DNA of 64,000 bases, taken from positions 248,001 to 312,000 of the forward strand of contig UCHV01000007.1 of assembly GCA_900472395.1 (NCBI GenBank). The letters run 5' to 3'. The position numbers and the translations under genes were made by a program. The DNA comes from Hyphomicrobiales bacterium. Lineage in GTDB: Bacteria; Pseudomonadota; Alphaproteobacteria; Rhizobiales; Rhizobiaceae. Under the pieces are notes generated by a model. It searched no databases and was not told the DNA's origin. It was given only the letters and a program-made list of their open reading frames with translations. Every line of letters starts with the position of its first letter. The first letter of the stretch is position 1. Shown piece by piece: positions 28,712-38,005 of the stretch.

Positions 28712-29746
28712 ATGAACATGTTGAAACTTTCCGCAGCAGCCCTGGTGGCTTCTGTAGCCTTCGCTGGTGCAGCTGTTGCCCGCGACCAGGTTCAGATCGC
28801 CGGCTCCTCCACCGTTCTTCCTTACGCGAAGATCGTTGCCGAGACGTTTGCCGAGACCTTCCCGAACTTCAAGGCTCCGGTTGTTGAATCCGGCGGCACC
28901 GGCGGTGGTCTGAAGGCGTTCTGCTCGGGCGTCGGTGAAGGCACGATCGACATTGCCAACGCTTCGCGCAAGATCAACAAGAGCGAGGCTGAGGCCTGCA
29001 AGGCTGCCGGCGTCAACGACGTTCAGGAAATCCGCATCGGTTACGACGGCATCGTGTTCGCTTCCGACTCTTCCAACGGCGACATGAAGATCGAGCCGAA
29101 GGATCTCTACAAGGCTCTGGCCGCTGAAGTCGTCGTTGACGGCAAGCTGGTTGCCAACCCTTACAAGAACTGGTCGGACATCAACGCTTCCCTGCCGAAG
29201 GGCCCGATCGCTGCCTACATCCCGGGCTCCAAGCACGGCACCCGCGAAGTCTTCGAAGAGAAGATCATGGCTGAAGGCTGCAAGGAAGCCGGCGCCACCG
29301 ACGTCATCAAGGCTGCCATCACCGATGCCAAGCAGGCTGCTGCCAAGTGCGTAGCAGTCCGTAAGGACGGCGTTGCTGTCGACATCGACGGCGACTACAC
29401 CGAGACGCTGGCACGCATCGCTGCCAACAAGACCGGCCTCGGCGTCTTCGGTCTGGCATTCTACGAAAACAACAAGGACAAGCTGAAGGTTGCGACCGTT
29501 TCGGGCGTTACCGCTTCGACCGACACGATCTCTTCGGGCAAGTACCCGGTTTCGCGTCCGCTGTTCTTCTACGTCAAGAAGGCTCACCTGGGCGTTATCC
29601 CGGGCCTGAAGGAATACGTCGAGTTCTTCATCTCCGACGACATGGTTGGCCCGGACAGCCCGCTGGCTGAATACGGCCTGGTTGCTGCTCCGGACGATCA
29701 GCGCGAAGCTGTCCGCAAGGACTTCGCTGCCGGCAAGACCATGTAA
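28712..29746 (+). CDS. pstS: Phosphate ABC transporter, binding protein PstS
   Basis: Periplasmic high-affinity phosphate receptor, 344 residues with a Sec signal peptide (cleavage near AVARDQ). Phosphate-binding segments: VQIAGSSTVLPYAKIV at the N-terminus and GEGTIDIANASRKI; PGSKHGTREVFEEKI is the typical SGT-loop. It belongs to the longer PstS group with VESGGTGGGLKAFC. The gene uses a narrow, preferred codon set (lysine nearly always AAG), as expected for high expression. A strong terminator follows the stop. Confidence 0.96.
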   Translation: MNMLKLSAAALVASVAFAGAAVARDQVQIAGSSTVLPYAKIVAETFAETFPNFKAPVVESGGTGGGLKAFCSGVGEGTIDIANASRKINKSEAEACKAAGVNDVQEIRIGYDGIVFASDSSNGDMKIEPKDLYKALAAEVVVDGKLVANPYKNWSDINASLPKGPIAAYIPGSKHGTREVFEEKIMAEGCKEAGATDVIKAAITDAKQAAAKCVAVRKDGVAVDIDGDYTETLARIAANKTGLGVFGLAFYENNKDKLKVATVSGVTASTDTISSGKYPVSRPLFFYVKKAHLGVIPGLKEYVEFFISDDMVGPDSPLAEYGLVAAPDDQREAVRKDFAAGKTM

Positions 29747-29755
29747 TGAACGACC

Positions 29756-29790
29756 CGGCGCCGCTTCCTGAAAGCGGCGCCGACTTTTTC
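29756..29790 (+). terminator. Strong intrinsic terminator after pstS
   Basis: A perfect 11-bp GC-rich stem, 29756-29766 with 29772-29782, has a 5-nt loop and is followed by ACTTTTTC. It lies between pstS and pstC in the same direction, so partial read-through would give more PstS than channel subunits. Confidence 0.85.
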
Positions 29791-29940
29791 TTCTGAGGCC
29801 TTGAGGTTCGACCCGATCAGGGGTCGGCCAGCAGCGGACCCGCAGTTAAGACTGCGTTGTGTAACCGCGAATTAATCGGTTCCGATGATCGGGATTGTGC
29901 GGTAAGCGTGCCGCCGATGGCGGTAGGCCGGGGGATAGTG

Positions 29941-31425
29941 ATGAGCACACCATTGATTTTGTTGGTACTGGCGATCATTGCGATCGTCTGTTACGTCGCC
30001 GGGACACGGCGCGCCTTGGCCATTGCCGGCGGAGTGTCTTCCAATCTTCATTCACGTCAGGGTTATTACGGCAGCTTCGTCGCCATCTGCGCGGCTGTGC
30101 CGGCGGTGATCGTTCTTGCCATCTGGCTGATCGCCAGCCCTTTCTACATCAATTCGACGGTCACGAGCGGCTTCCCCGATGAGGTGAAGGCGCAGACTGA
30201 AGCGCAGCAGGGCCTGAGCTTCGGCATGGTCAGCGGCCTTGCCCGCGGCATGGATGTTCTGACCCTCGAGGAAATCGACAAGGTTGGCGCCAACCCGGTC
30301 GAACTGCGTAGCCTGCTCGGCACCAAGGGCGTGGCCCTTGCCGGTGATCCGGAGCCGTGGATGGTCGCATCCGCCGGCGATCTCAACGCCATGCAGAAGA
30401 TCAGCAACCGCATCATGACGGTGATCGTGCTGATCATCGCGCTGGCCGGTGCCGGTCTTTCCTATGTCCGCATCGCTCCGCGTTTCCGTGCCCGTAACCG
30501 CGTCGAAAAGGTTATCCTTTCGGCTCTCATCCTCGCATCGTCGATCGCCATCGTCACCACGATCGGCATCGTCATGTCGATGCTGACGGAAGCCGGGCAC
30601 TTCTTCGGCCGCATATCGCCCTGGGAGTTCTTCTTCGGCACCGTCTGGGATCCGCGCTTTGCGGCGGCCGGCGCCACCGCTTCGGAGGGCCAGTTCGGTC
30701 TCATTCCGCTTCTCGCCGGTACTCTTTATATCGGCTTCGTCGCCATGCTGGTGGCTGTCCCGGTCGGCCTGTTTTCCGCCATCTACATGTCGGAATACGC
30801 CTCTCCAAAGGTTCGTGCAGTGGCCAAGCCGTTGCTCGAAGTTCTGGCCGGTATCCCGACCATCGTTTACGGGTTCTTCGCGCTCACTTCGGTCGGTCCG
30901 TTCCTGCGTGACATCTCGGCCCAGCTGAGCGGCCTGACGACGGGCGAATATGTCAACTTCATCCAGGCGCAGAGCGTTCTGACCGCCGGTTTCGTCATGG
31001 GCATCATGCTGATCCCTTACGTCTCCTCGCTGTCGGACGACATCATCACCGCCGTTCCCCGCGCCCTGCGTGACGGTTCGCTCGGTCTCGGCGCCACCAA
31101 GTCGGAAACCATCAAGAAGGTCGTCATGCCGGCAGCTCTGCCGGGCGTCGTCGGCGCTCTCCTGATGACCGCCTCGCGCGCCATCGGTGAAACCATGATC
31201 GTGGTCCTGGCCGCCGGCGTTGCCGCGCGCATGCAGCTCAATCCGTTCGAGCCGATGACGACCGTGACCGTCAAGATCGTCAGCCAGCTGACGGGCGACC
31301 TTGAGTTCACCTCGCCGCAGACGCTGGTTGCCTTCGCGCTCGGCATCACGCTGTTTGCGATCACGCTTTGCCTCAACATCTACGCGCTCTTCATTGTGCG
31401 CAAATACCGGGAGCAGTACGAATGA
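29941..31425 (+). CDS. pstC: Phosphate ABC transporter, permease PstC
   Basis: Inner-membrane channel subunit, 494 residues, far longer than E. coli PstC (about 320). The extra N-terminal part has a first helix pair (LILLVLAIIAIVCYVAG and FVAICAAVPAVIVLAIWLIA) and a periplasmic segment to about residue 160. The conserved permease core starts at FGLIPLLAGTLYIGFVAMLVAVPVGLFSAIYMSEYAS, with EVLAGIPTIVYGFFA and the EAA loop ALRDGSLGLGATKSETIKKVVMPAALPG. ATG 29941 was chosen because GGGGGATAGTG precedes it and upstream codons are not conserved-looking. Stop overlaps pstA. Confidence 0.95.
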   Translation: MSTPLILLVLAIIAIVCYVAGTRRALAIAGGVSSNLHSRQGYYGSFVAICAAVPAVIVLAIWLIASPFYINSTVTSGFPDEVKAQTEAQQGLSFGMVSGLARGMDVLTLEEIDKVGANPVELRSLLGTKGVALAGDPEPWMVASAGDLNAMQKISNRIMTVIVLIIALAGAGLSYVRIAPRFRARNRVEKVILSALILASSIAIVTTIGIVMSMLTEAGHFFGRISPWEFFFGTVWDPRFAAAGATASEGQFGLIPLLAGTLYIGFVAMLVAVPVGLFSAIYMSEYASPKVRAVAKPLLEVLAGIPTIVYGFFALTSVGPFLRDISAQLSGLTTGEYVNFIQAQSVLTAGFVMGIMLIPYVSSLSDDIITAVPRALRDGSLGLGATKSETIKKVVMPAALPGVVGALLMTASRAIGETMIVVLAAGVAARMQLNPFEPMTTVTVKIVSQLTGDLEFTSPQTLVAFALGITLFAITLCLNIYALFIVRKYREQYE

Positions 31426-32738
31426 CCGACGTGGTTTCTTCCCCCGCCGGCGTGCTCGATAAGCCCGCCCGCCGCGATATCGGCATCAAGCGCCGTTACC
31501 GCGCAGAGCGCCGCTTCCGCGCCTATGGCGTCGCCGCCCTGTCCTTCGGCCTTCTGTTCCTGGCTCTTCTGCTGTGGTCGGTCGTTTCCAAGGGTTACAC
31601 CGCCTTCCAGCAGACGATGATCACCGTTCCGGTCGAGTTTTCCGAACAGGTCATCGACAAGGATAACGAGCGCGCCACCGACCCCCAGAAGCTGATGACG
31701 GCGAATTATCCGATCATCGCCCGCAATGCGGTCGCCAAGGCGCTCGGCGTTGCCGAAACCGACACGTCGGGTCTTCGCGCCGTCAACCAGATGATTTCGA
31801 ACAGCGTCCGCAGCCAGCTGCGCGACATGGTCGTTGCCAATCCGCAGATCATCGGTACCACGCAGACCGTCTCGCTGCTCGCAGCCGGCGATATCGACAG
31901 TGCCTGGAAGGGCCAGATCGATCTCAACGTCACCGAACAGAACCGCAAGGTTTCCGACCAGCAGGTCGGCTGGATGAACAAGCTTGCGGAAGCCGGTGCG
32001 CTGGCCAAGCATTTCAACGGCGGCATCTTATTCAACGGCGCCTCCAGCCGTCCGGAAGCAGCCGGCGTCGGTGTCGCGCTCATCGGCTCGTTCTACATGA
32101 TGCTGATCGTGCTCGTCCTGTCGCTGCCGATCGGTGTTGCCGCCTCGATCTACCTGGAAGAGTTTGCCCCGAAGAACAAGTTCACCGACCTCATCGAGGT
32201 GAACATCAACAATCTCGCGGCTGTCCCTTCCATCGTTTACGGTCTTCTCGGTCTCGCCGTGTTCGTCAACTTCATGGGCATGCCCCGCTCGGCCTCGCTG
32301 GTCGGTGGTCTGGTGCTGACCCTGATGACGCTGCCGACCATCATCATCGCCACTCGCGCGGCACTGAAGGCGGTTCCTCCGTCGATCCGCGCGGCAGCAC
32401 TCGGCCTCGGCGCCTCGAAGATGCAGACCATCTTCCATCACGTCCTGCCGCTTGCCATGCCGGGCATTCTGACCGGCACCATTATCGGCCTGGCGCATGC
32501 GCTCGGCGAAACCGCGCCGCTTCTTCTGATCGGCATGGTCGCCTTCGTCGCCAACTATCCGACCACCCCCATGGATCCGTCCACGGCCCTGCCGGTTCAG
32601 ATCTACATGTGGGCCAACGAGGCGGAACGCGCCTTCGTCGAAAGAACCTCGGGAGCGATCATCATCCTGCTCCTGTTCCTCATTGTCATGAACGTCGGTG
32701 CGATCCTGTTGCGCCGCCGCTTCGAACGGCGCTGGTAG
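31422..32738 (+). CDS. pstA: Phosphate ABC transporter, permease PstA
   Basis: Second channel subunit, 438 residues, also with a long N-terminal extension (one helix at [25 protein letters not shown] and a periplasmic domain to about residue 200). The permease core contains [53 protein letters not shown] and the EAA loop [31 protein letters not shown] 31422 overlaps the pstC stop (ATGA), showing translational coupling. Confidence 0.95.
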   Translation: MTDVVSSPAGVLDKPARRDIGIKRRYRAERRFRAYGVAALSFGLLFLALLLWSVVSKGYTAFQQTMITVPVEFSEQVIDKDNERATDPQKLMTANYPIIARNAVAKALGVAETDTSGLRAVNQMISNSVRSQLRDMVVANPQIIGTTQTVSLLAAGDIDSAWKGQIDLNVTEQNRKVSDQQVGWMNKLAEAGALAKHFNGGILFNGASSRPEAAGVGVALIGSFYMMLIVLVLSLPIGVAASIYLEEFAPKNKFTDLIEVNINNLAAVPSIVYGLLGLAVFVNFMGMPRSASLVGGLVLTLMTLPTIIIATRAALKAVPPSIRAAALGLGASKMQTIFHHVLPLAMPGILTGTIIGLAHALGETAPLLLIGMVAFVANYPTTPMDPSTALPVQIYMWANEAERAFVERTSGAIIILLLFLIVMNVGAILLRRRFERRW

Positions 32739-32751
32739 AAGGAGCTCTGTT

Positions 32752-33567
32752 ATGAACATGATGTCTGAAGCAGCAGTGGAAAAGGCGCTAGACAAGAAGA
32801 TGAATGACATGTCCTACAAGATGATCGGCAACGACGTATCCGTCTATTACGGCGAGAAGCGCGCCCTGTTCGACGTCAACCTCAACGTCCGCGAAAACAC
32901 CGTTACGGCCCTTATCGGCCCGTCGGGCTGCGGCAAGTCGACCTTCCTGCGCACCTTGAACCGCATGAACGACACGATCGAGGGTTGCCGCGTGACCGGC
33001 AAGATCACGCTCGACAACGACGATATCTACGACAAGGAAATCGACGTCGTGGAACTGCGTGCCCGCGTCGGCATGGTGTTCCAGAAGCCGAACCCGTTCC
33101 CGAAGTCGATCTACGAAAACATCGCCTACGGTCCGCGCATCCACGGTCTGGCCAAGAACAAGGCCGACATGGACCAGATCGTTGAAGCCAGCCTTCAGCG
33201 CGCCGGCCTGTGGACCGAAGTCAAGGATCGCCTGCACGAAGGCGGCACCGGCCTGTCCGGTGGTCAGCAGCAGCGTCTGTGCATTGCACGCGCCGTTGCC
33301 GTTTCGCCGGAAGTCATCCTGATGGACGAGCCCTGTTCGGCGCTTGACCCGATCGCAACCGCAAAGGTCGAGGAACTCATCCACGAACTGCGCGCCAATT
33401 ACACGATCGTCATCGTCACGCACTCCATGCAGCAGGCTGCCCGCGTTTCGCAGCGCACCGCCATGTTCCACCTTGGCCAGCTGGTCGAGGAAAACGACAC
33501 CGACAAGATGTTCACCAACCCTGATGACCAGCGCACGCAGGATTACATCATGGGCCGTTTCGGCTGA
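32752..33567 (+). CDS. pstB: Phosphate ABC transporter, ATPase PstB
   Basis: Cytoplasmic ATPase of the phosphate importer, 271 residues. Walker [21 protein letters not shown]-loop [19 protein letters not shown] (PstB-specific), signature [14 protein letters not shown] and Walker [24 protein letters not shown] precedes ATG 32752, 13 bp after pstA. The short N-terminal extension ([21 protein letters not shown]) is usual in rhizobia. Confidence 0.97.
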   Translation: MNMMSEAAVEKALDKKMNDMSYKMIGNDVSVYYGEKRALFDVNLNVRENTVTALIGPSGCGKSTFLRTLNRMNDTIEGCRVTGKITLDNDDIYDKEIDVVELRARVGMVFQKPNPFPKSIYENIAYGPRIHGLAKNKADMDQIVEASLQRAGLWTEVKDRLHEGGTGLSGGQQQRLCIARAVAVSPEVILMDEPCSALDPIATAKVEELIHELRANYTIVIVTHSMQQAARVSQRTAMFHLGQLVEENDTDKMFTNPDDQRTQDYIMGRFG

Positions 33568-33620
33568 TTTGGGTCCTTGACCCGACTTGCCTGAGCTTTA
33601 AGACATCAAGGATCAGAAAA

Positions 33621-34334
33621 ATGGTTTCGACCCATATTCTTTCGGCCTACGACGAAGAACTGAAATATTTGAACCGCCGCATTTCCGAAATGGGCGGTCT
33701 GGCCGAGCAGATGTGCGGCGACGCGGTTCGCGCGCTCGTCAACTCGGATACGGCGCTTGCCCAGAAGATCATCTCGGATGACGTCATCCTCGACCACGCC
33801 GAGCGCGAGATCCAGGACAAGGCGATCGTCACCATCGCCAAGCGTCAGCCGATGGCGGCCGACCTTCGCGAAATCATCGGTACGCTGCGCATCGCAGCCG
33901 ATCTCGAGCGCGTCGGCGACCTTGGCAAGAACACCGCCAAGCGCGTCATCGCGGTGCAGGGCACCGGCGTTCCGCGCAAGCTCGCACGTGGTCTGGAGCA
34001 TCTCTCCGAACTCGCGCTCGTGCAGCTCAAGGACGTTCTCGACGTATTCTCCAGCCGCTCGGCCGAGAAGGCGGAAATCATTCGCCAGCGCGACGAGGAA
34101 ATCGACGCGATGTATACGTCGCTGTTCCGCGAACTCCTCACCTACATGATGGAAGATCCGCGCAACATCACCTCGTGCACGCATCTCCTGTTCTGCGCCA
34201 AGAACATCGAGCGTATCGGCGACCACGCCACCAACATCGCCGAGACCATCTATTACATCAAGACCGGTGCCCAGCTCGAAGGCGAACGTCCGAAGGACGA
34301 TACGGCAAACACGGTTGGTGCGCTCGTCGAGTGA
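33621..34334 (+). CDS. phoU: Phosphate signalling protein PhoU
   Basis: Cytosolic two-fold three-helix-bundle protein that couples PstB transport state to PhoR inhibition; 237 residues. The two PhoU repeats carry DxxxD/ERIGD-type metal sites: AADLERVGDLGKNTAKR and CAKNIERIGDHATNIAE. Starts MVSTHILSAYDEELKYL at ATG 33621, 53 bp after pstB, and is followed by phoB 25 bp on. Confidence 0.96.
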   Translation: MVSTHILSAYDEELKYLNRRISEMGGLAEQMCGDAVRALVNSDTALAQKIISDDVILDHAEREIQDKAIVTIAKRQPMAADLREIIGTLRIAADLERVGDLGKNTAKRVIAVQGTGVPRKLARGLEHLSELALVQLKDVLDVFSSRSAEKAEIIRQRDEEIDAMYTSLFRELLTYMMEDPRNITSCTHLLFCAKNIERIGDHATNIAETIYYIKTGAQLEGERPKDDTANTVGALVE

Positions 34335-34359
34335 CGGGCGAAACGGAGTAGATCAAGAC

Positions 34360-35043
34360 ATGCTACCCAAGATCGCGGTCGTTGAAGACGAAGAAGCACT
34401 GAGCGTGCTTCTTCGCTACAATCTCGAAGCTGAAGGATATGAGGTCGAAACCGTCCTGCGGGGCGACGAAGCCGAAATCCGGCTGCAGGAACGCGTTCCT
34501 GACCTTCTCATCCTCGACTGGATGTTGCCGGGCGTTTCCGGCATCGAACTGTGCCGGCGGCTCCGCATGCGCCCGGAAACCGAGCGCCTGCCGATCATCA
34601 TGCTGACGGCACGGGGCGAGGAAAGCGAGCGTGTGCGCGGCCTGTCCACCGGCGCCGACGATTATGTCGTCAAGCCGTTCTCCACGCCGGAACTGATGGC
34701 TCGCGTCAAGGCGATGTTGCGCCGCGCGCGTCCGGAAGTTCTGTCGAGCGTCTTGAAATGCGGTGATATCGAGCTGGATCGCGAGACCCATCGCGTTCAC
34801 CGCAAGAGCCGCGAAGTGCGCCTCGGTCCGACCGAATTCCGCCTCCTGGAATTCCTGATGGTGTCGCCGGGCCGCGTATTTTCGCGTTCGCAGTTGCTCG
34901 ACGGTGTCTGGGGCCACGATATCTATGTCGACGAACGAACTGTCGACGTGCATGTCGGCCGCCTGCGCAAGGCTCTGAATTTCTCCAACATGCAGGATGT
35001 CATCCGCACCGTGCGCGGTGCCGGATATTCCATGGAAGCCTGA
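34360..35043 (+). CDS. phoB: Phosphate regulon response regulator PhoB
   Basis: OmpR/PhoB-family activator, 227 residues, phosphorylated by PhoR. Receiver: acidic pair VEDEEAL, phospho-acceptor Asp in LLILDWMLPG near residue 53, Thr in MLTARGEE, Lys in VVKPFSTPEL. The winged-helix domain ends with ERTVDVHVGRLRKALN. The longer open frame begins inside phoU; ATG 34360 follows ACGGAGTAGATC. Expected to bind the PHO box at 28579. Confidence 0.97.
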   Translation: MLPKIAVVEDEEALSVLLRYNLEAEGYEVETVLRGDEAEIRLQERVPDLLILDWMLPGVSGIELCRRLRMRPETERLPIIMLTARGEESERVRGLSTGADDYVVKPFSTPELMARVKAMLRRARPEVLSSVLKCGDIELDRETHRVHRKSREVRLGPTEFRLLEFLMVSPGRVFSRSQLLDGVWGHDIYVDERTVDVHVGRLRKALNFSNMQDVIRTVRGAGYSMEA

Positions 35044-35071
35044 TCGGCTTCCAGCTTGGCCTATAAATGAA

Positions 35072-35106
35072 AATGGCCCGGATGCGTGTCTCGCATCCGG
35101 GCCATT
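35072..35106. terminator. 15-bp bidirectional terminator
   Basis: A perfect 15-bp stem, 35072-35086 with 35092-35106, has a 5-nt loop and lies between the convergent phoB and PACE-type genes. The A/T-rich ends allow use on both strands. Confidence 0.8.
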
Positions 35107-35125
35107 CGCTGTTCCGGGCATGCTC

Positions 35126-35581
35126 TTATTCGGCAGGCGTTTGCGCCGCCGAGGTCTGCGCCGCGCTCCATTCCGGAAGCGGAAAGATCCGGTCATAGGC
35201 CATGTTGAAGAAAAATGCGTAGACCAGATAGAAGGTGGCGAACGAGATATCCATCACCAGAGCCTGCCAGATGGTGACGCCGAGATACCAGGCGATGAAC
35301 GGCAGAAGCACGATCAGCAGGCCCAGTTCGAACAGGAACGTATGGCCGACACGCAGAGGCAGTGTCTTCTGCGTGCTGCCGCGAAATTTCTGCATCAGAT
35401 GGTCGAAGCCGAGATTGTAGACGTAGTTCCAAGCCGTGGCGACGGTGGCCGAAACGATGCCGACGACGCCGACATGTTCGACCGGCAGGTGGAAAACGAA
35501 GGATGCGAGCGGCGTGAACAACGCAAGCCCGATGATTTCAAAGCTGATGGCATGGCGAATACGGTCGCGCACTGTGCGCAT
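35126..35581 (-). CDS. PACE-family biocide/multidrug efflux protein
   Basis: Four-helix membrane protein of the bacterial transmembrane pair (BTP/PACE, AceI-like) family, 151 residues. Tandem halves are visible: RIRHAISFEIIGLALFTPLASFVF...VATAWNYVYNLGFDHL and RVGHTFLFELGLLIVLLPFIAWYLG...YAFFFNMAYDRIFP; the helix-1 Glu in SFEIIG corresponds to the residue thought to carry the proton. AAGGGG lies 6 bp before ATG 35581; a TTG two codons earlier is an alternative. Substrate not predictable. Confidence 0.9.
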   Translation of the reverse strand: MRTVRDRIRHAISFEIIGLALFTPLASFVFHLPVEHVGVVGIVSATVATAWNYVYNLGFDHLMQKFRGSTQKTLPLRVGHTFLFELGLLIVLLPFIAWYLGVTIWQALVMDISFATFYLVYAFFFNMAYDRIFPLPEWSAAQTSAAQTPAE

Positions 35582-35700
35582 GGTCAACCCCTTGGGTTTG
35601 CCGGGTCGTCCCGGTGTTTATGCCCAATACGGGGGAGGTCGTCCTCGCGAACCCTAAATAGGTGCTTGCCCATCTATTGGCAAGCGGCGGCCGGGCAAAC

Positions 35701-35725
35701 CTGCCTTGCAGCGGCGGCAAGGCAG
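35701..35725. repeat. 9-bp inverted repeat
   Basis: CTGCCTTGC (35701-35709) and GCAAGGCAG (35717-35725) form a perfect stem with a 7-nt loop just upstream of a terminator. No T-run; role unknown. Confidence 0.4.
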
Positions 35726-35736
35726 AAAACCACCAC

Positions 35737-35764
35737 AAAAAAAGCGGGCCAGAAGCCCGCTTTT
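35737..35764. terminator. Intrinsic terminator after gcrA
   Basis: AAAAGCGGGC (35740-35749) pairs with GCCCGCTTTT (35755-35764), 5-nt loop. On the minus strand a run of seven T follows the stem, so it ends the gcrA transcript 30 bp past its stop. Confidence 0.8.
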
Positions 35765-35793
35765 CGATGTCGTCCTCGTGTGTGCCGTCCGTA

Positions 35794-36339
35794 TCAGGAG
35801 GCGCGTGCAACCCGGTTGCGGCGCTCGTTGACCGGCTGGTAGGCCATGCGGCCGTGGTATTTGCAGTAAGGCGAATTGTCCGGGGACTCCGCGCCGCAGA
35901 AGTGGAAATCGTCCTTGAGGGGGTCGCCCATCGGCCACTTGCAGGTGCGTTCGGTCAGTTCCGTCAGCGCCAGCTTGCGGTTGATCGGCACGACGATGTT
36001 GCCGGCCGGCTTGTAAACGGCGACTTCCTGCGCGTCGTCCATTTCCATTTCTTCGCGAACCATGTTGGCGCCTGCCGGACGCTGAACGGTGCGGGTCTGC
36101 GGACGTGCCGTGAAGCTGCTCTGCGGACGCGGGGCAGGCGAGGCGACGCGCTTGGCCGGGCGTGGTGCCGCGCTGGTGGTTCCTCCGGCTTTCGCTCGGC
36201 CCGGCAGGTTCAGGCGGTGGACTTTGCCAATCACCGCATTACGGCTTACGCCTCCAAGTTGAGCGGCAATCTGGCTGGCGCTCAAACCTTCGGCCCATAA
36301 TTTCGTAAGGCGCTCGACGCGCTCGTCTGTCCAGTTCAT
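35794..36339 (-). CDS. gcrA: GcrA cell-cycle regulator
   Basis: Alphaproteobacterial transcription factor that works with sigma-70 at promoters carrying CcrM-methylated GANTC; 181 residues. The N-terminal DNA-binding part is intact: MNWTDERVERLTKLWAEGLSASQIAAQLGG then SRNAVIGKVHRLNLPGR. A Pro/Arg/Ala-rich linker joins it to the C-terminal sigma-binding part, with ELTERTCKWPMGDP and CGAESPDNSPYCKYHGRMAYQP. Seven GANTC sites lie in the 225 bp upstream of the start. Confidence 0.95.
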   Translation of the reverse strand: MNWTDERVERLTKLWAEGLSASQIAAQLGGVSRNAVIGKVHRLNLPGRAKAGGTTSAAPRPAKRVASPAPRPQSSFTARPQTRTVQRPAGANMVREEMEMDDAQEVAVYKPAGNIVVPINRKLALTELTERTCKWPMGDPLKDDFHFCGAESPDNSPYCKYHGRMAYQPVNERRNRVARAS

Positions 36340-36374
36340 GCTGTCTCTCCGCCGTGAGGTGCTGAACGTGGCTT

Positions 36375-36564
36375 GAATCGGTCACCGCTCCGGCGAAGGA
36401 ATCCGCCAGAAGATACTACATCTATACTTTTGGTGACTAGTTCCGCCGCATGCAGCCTAGTAATTGACGATTAACCTAGTGTGGGGCTGACTCCGTGGCA
36501 AGAGTCGGGCGAATCACTGCGAATCGATTTCCGTGTTTTCCCCAACTTGCTGCCCGGGAGAGTC
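36375..36564. promoter_or_regulatory. Cluster of seven GANTC sites, gcrA-argD intergenic
   Basis: GANTC occurs at 36375, 36399, 36489, 36502, 36511, 36521 and 36560. Random expectation for 190 bp is under one. CcrM methylates this sequence and GcrA acts at methylated sites, so the region is probably under cell-cycle epigenetic control. It lies within the 417-bp gap between divergent gcrA and argD, which otherwise contains only the argD promoter and leader hairpin. Confidence 0.6.
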
Positions 36565-36639
36565 ATATTTGTCACAGCTTCTGGGCGAGTAACGGTCGCG
36601 CGCAATAAAGCTGTTTTCAAGGCATTGAAAGCAGTTTTG

Positions 36640-36668
36640 TTGACAGCACACAGCGAAATGCGGATAGT
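36640..36668 (+). promoter_or_regulatory. Sigma-70-type promoter of argD
   Basis: TTGACA at 36640-36645 and GATAGT at 36663-36668 are separated by 17 bp. The predicted start is near 36675, about 80 bp before the argD ATG. Confidence 0.55.
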
Positions 36669-36674
36669 GCCCGC

Positions 36675-36698
36675 GCCGCCTGTCAAGGCGGCATTTTT
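36675..36698 (+). terminator. Terminator-like hairpin in the argD leader
   Basis: GCCGCCT (36675-36681) pairs with AGGCGGC (36686-36692), tetraloop GTCA, followed by ATTTTT. It falls at the predicted +1 of the argD promoter, so it may instead end a short upstream RNA or cap the argD mRNA. Confidence 0.45.
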
Positions 36699-36756
36699 AA
36701 TTTCGGCGACCGTGATCGCCACCTGATTTCGGTCAGTATCAAGGAGTGAATTCGTT

Positions 36757-37953
36757 ATGGCTGAAGCCGCGCTTTTCGACACCTTTGCCCGAGCTCCGCT
36801 GCGTTTCGAACGCGGCGAGGGCGTTTGGCTCGTGACGGAAAGCGGCGAACGATATCTCGACTTCGGCGCGGGCGTTGCTGTTACCTCCTGCGGACATTCC
36901 AATCCGCATCTGGTCAACGCGCTGAAGGCGCAGGCGGAAAAGGTCTGGCATCTGTCCAACCTTTATGAAATCCCGGAGCAGGAACGGCTTGCCCGCCGGC
37001 TGACGGAAGCCACGTTTGCCGACAAGGCCTTCTTCACCAATTCGGGTGCGGAAGCGCTGGAATGCGCCATCAAGACGGCGCGCCGTTATCATTATTCAAA
37101 GGGCAATCCTGAGAAATTCCATATCATCACCTTCGAAGGTGCTTTCCACGGCCGCACGATCGCAACGATCGCCGCCGGTGGACAGGAAAAGTACATGGAA
37201 GGTTTTGGCCCCAAGGCTCAGGGCTTCGATCAGGTGCCCTTCGGTGATCTCGACGCGTTGAATGCGGCGATCAACGAAAATACCGGCGCGCTGCTGATCG
37301 AACCGATCCAGGGTGAAGGCGGCGTGCGCCCGGTGCCGAAGGAATTCATGCGCGAACTGCGCCGCATCTGCGATGAAAAGGGCCTGCTGCTGATCCTCGA
37401 CGAGGTCCAGACCGGCGTCGGCCGCACCGGCAAGTTTTTTGCCCATGAATGGTCGGGCGTGACGCCTGACATCATGGCGATTGCCAAGGGCATTGGCGGC
37501 GGTTTCCCGTTCGGTGCATGCCTTGCGACGGCCGAAGCGGCATCCGGCATGAAGCCCGGCATTCACGGCACGACCTATGGCGGCAACCCGCTGGCCATGG
37601 CCTGCGGCAATGCCGTGCTCGACATCGTGCTGGCCGATGGCTTCCTCGATAGCGTCCGCGATGTGTCCCTGGTGTTCCGTCAGGGTCTTGCGAGCCTGCA
37701 GGACCGTTTTCCTGAAGTTATCGAGGATATCCGCGGCGAAGGTCTTCTGCTCGGTATCAAGGCAAAGGTTCCGGCCGGCGATCTGGTCACCGGACTGCGC
37801 GACGAACGCATGCTGGCCGTGCCGGCGGGTGATAACGTCGTGCGCCTGTTGCCGCCGCTGGTCGTCACCGCGGAAGAAGCCCGCGAGGGACTTGCACGTA
37901 TCGAACGCGCCGCGGAAAAGATTTCCGCAGAACGTATGAAAAAATCGGCCTGA
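36757..37953 (+). CDS. argD: Acetylornithine aminotransferase
   Basis: PLP enzyme of arginine synthesis (and usually of lysine synthesis as succinyl-DAP aminotransferase); 398 residues. Class III motifs: [68 protein letters not shown] with the PLP lysine in AKGIGGG, and [19 protein letters not shown] precedes ATG 36757. argF follows 52 bp downstream on the same strand. Confidence 0.96.
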   Translation: MAEAALFDTFARAPLRFERGEGVWLVTESGERYLDFGAGVAVTSCGHSNPHLVNALKAQAEKVWHLSNLYEIPEQERLARRLTEATFADKAFFTNSGAEALECAIKTARRYHYSKGNPEKFHIITFEGAFHGRTIATIAAGGQEKYMEGFGPKAQGFDQVPFGDLDALNAAINENTGALLIEPIQGEGGVRPVPKEFMRELRRICDEKGLLLILDEVQTGVGRTGKFFAHEWSGVTPDIMAIAKGIGGGFPFGACLATAEAASGMKPGIHGTTYGGNPLAMACGNAVLDIVLADGFLDSVRDVSLVFRQGLASLQDRFPEVIEDIRGEGLLLGIKAKVPAGDLVTGLRDERMLAVPAGDNVVRLLPPLVVTAEEAREGLARIERAAEKISAERMKKSA

Positions 37954-38005
37954 GGGGCAGGAGAGGGGACGCCGTTTCGGGTTCCCTCGAGAAGGGAATT
38001 TTGAA

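Noticed and set aside
36471..36959. Minus-strand 162-codon frame over the argD promoter
   Set aside because: Crosses the promoter, hairpin and argD start; no family pattern.
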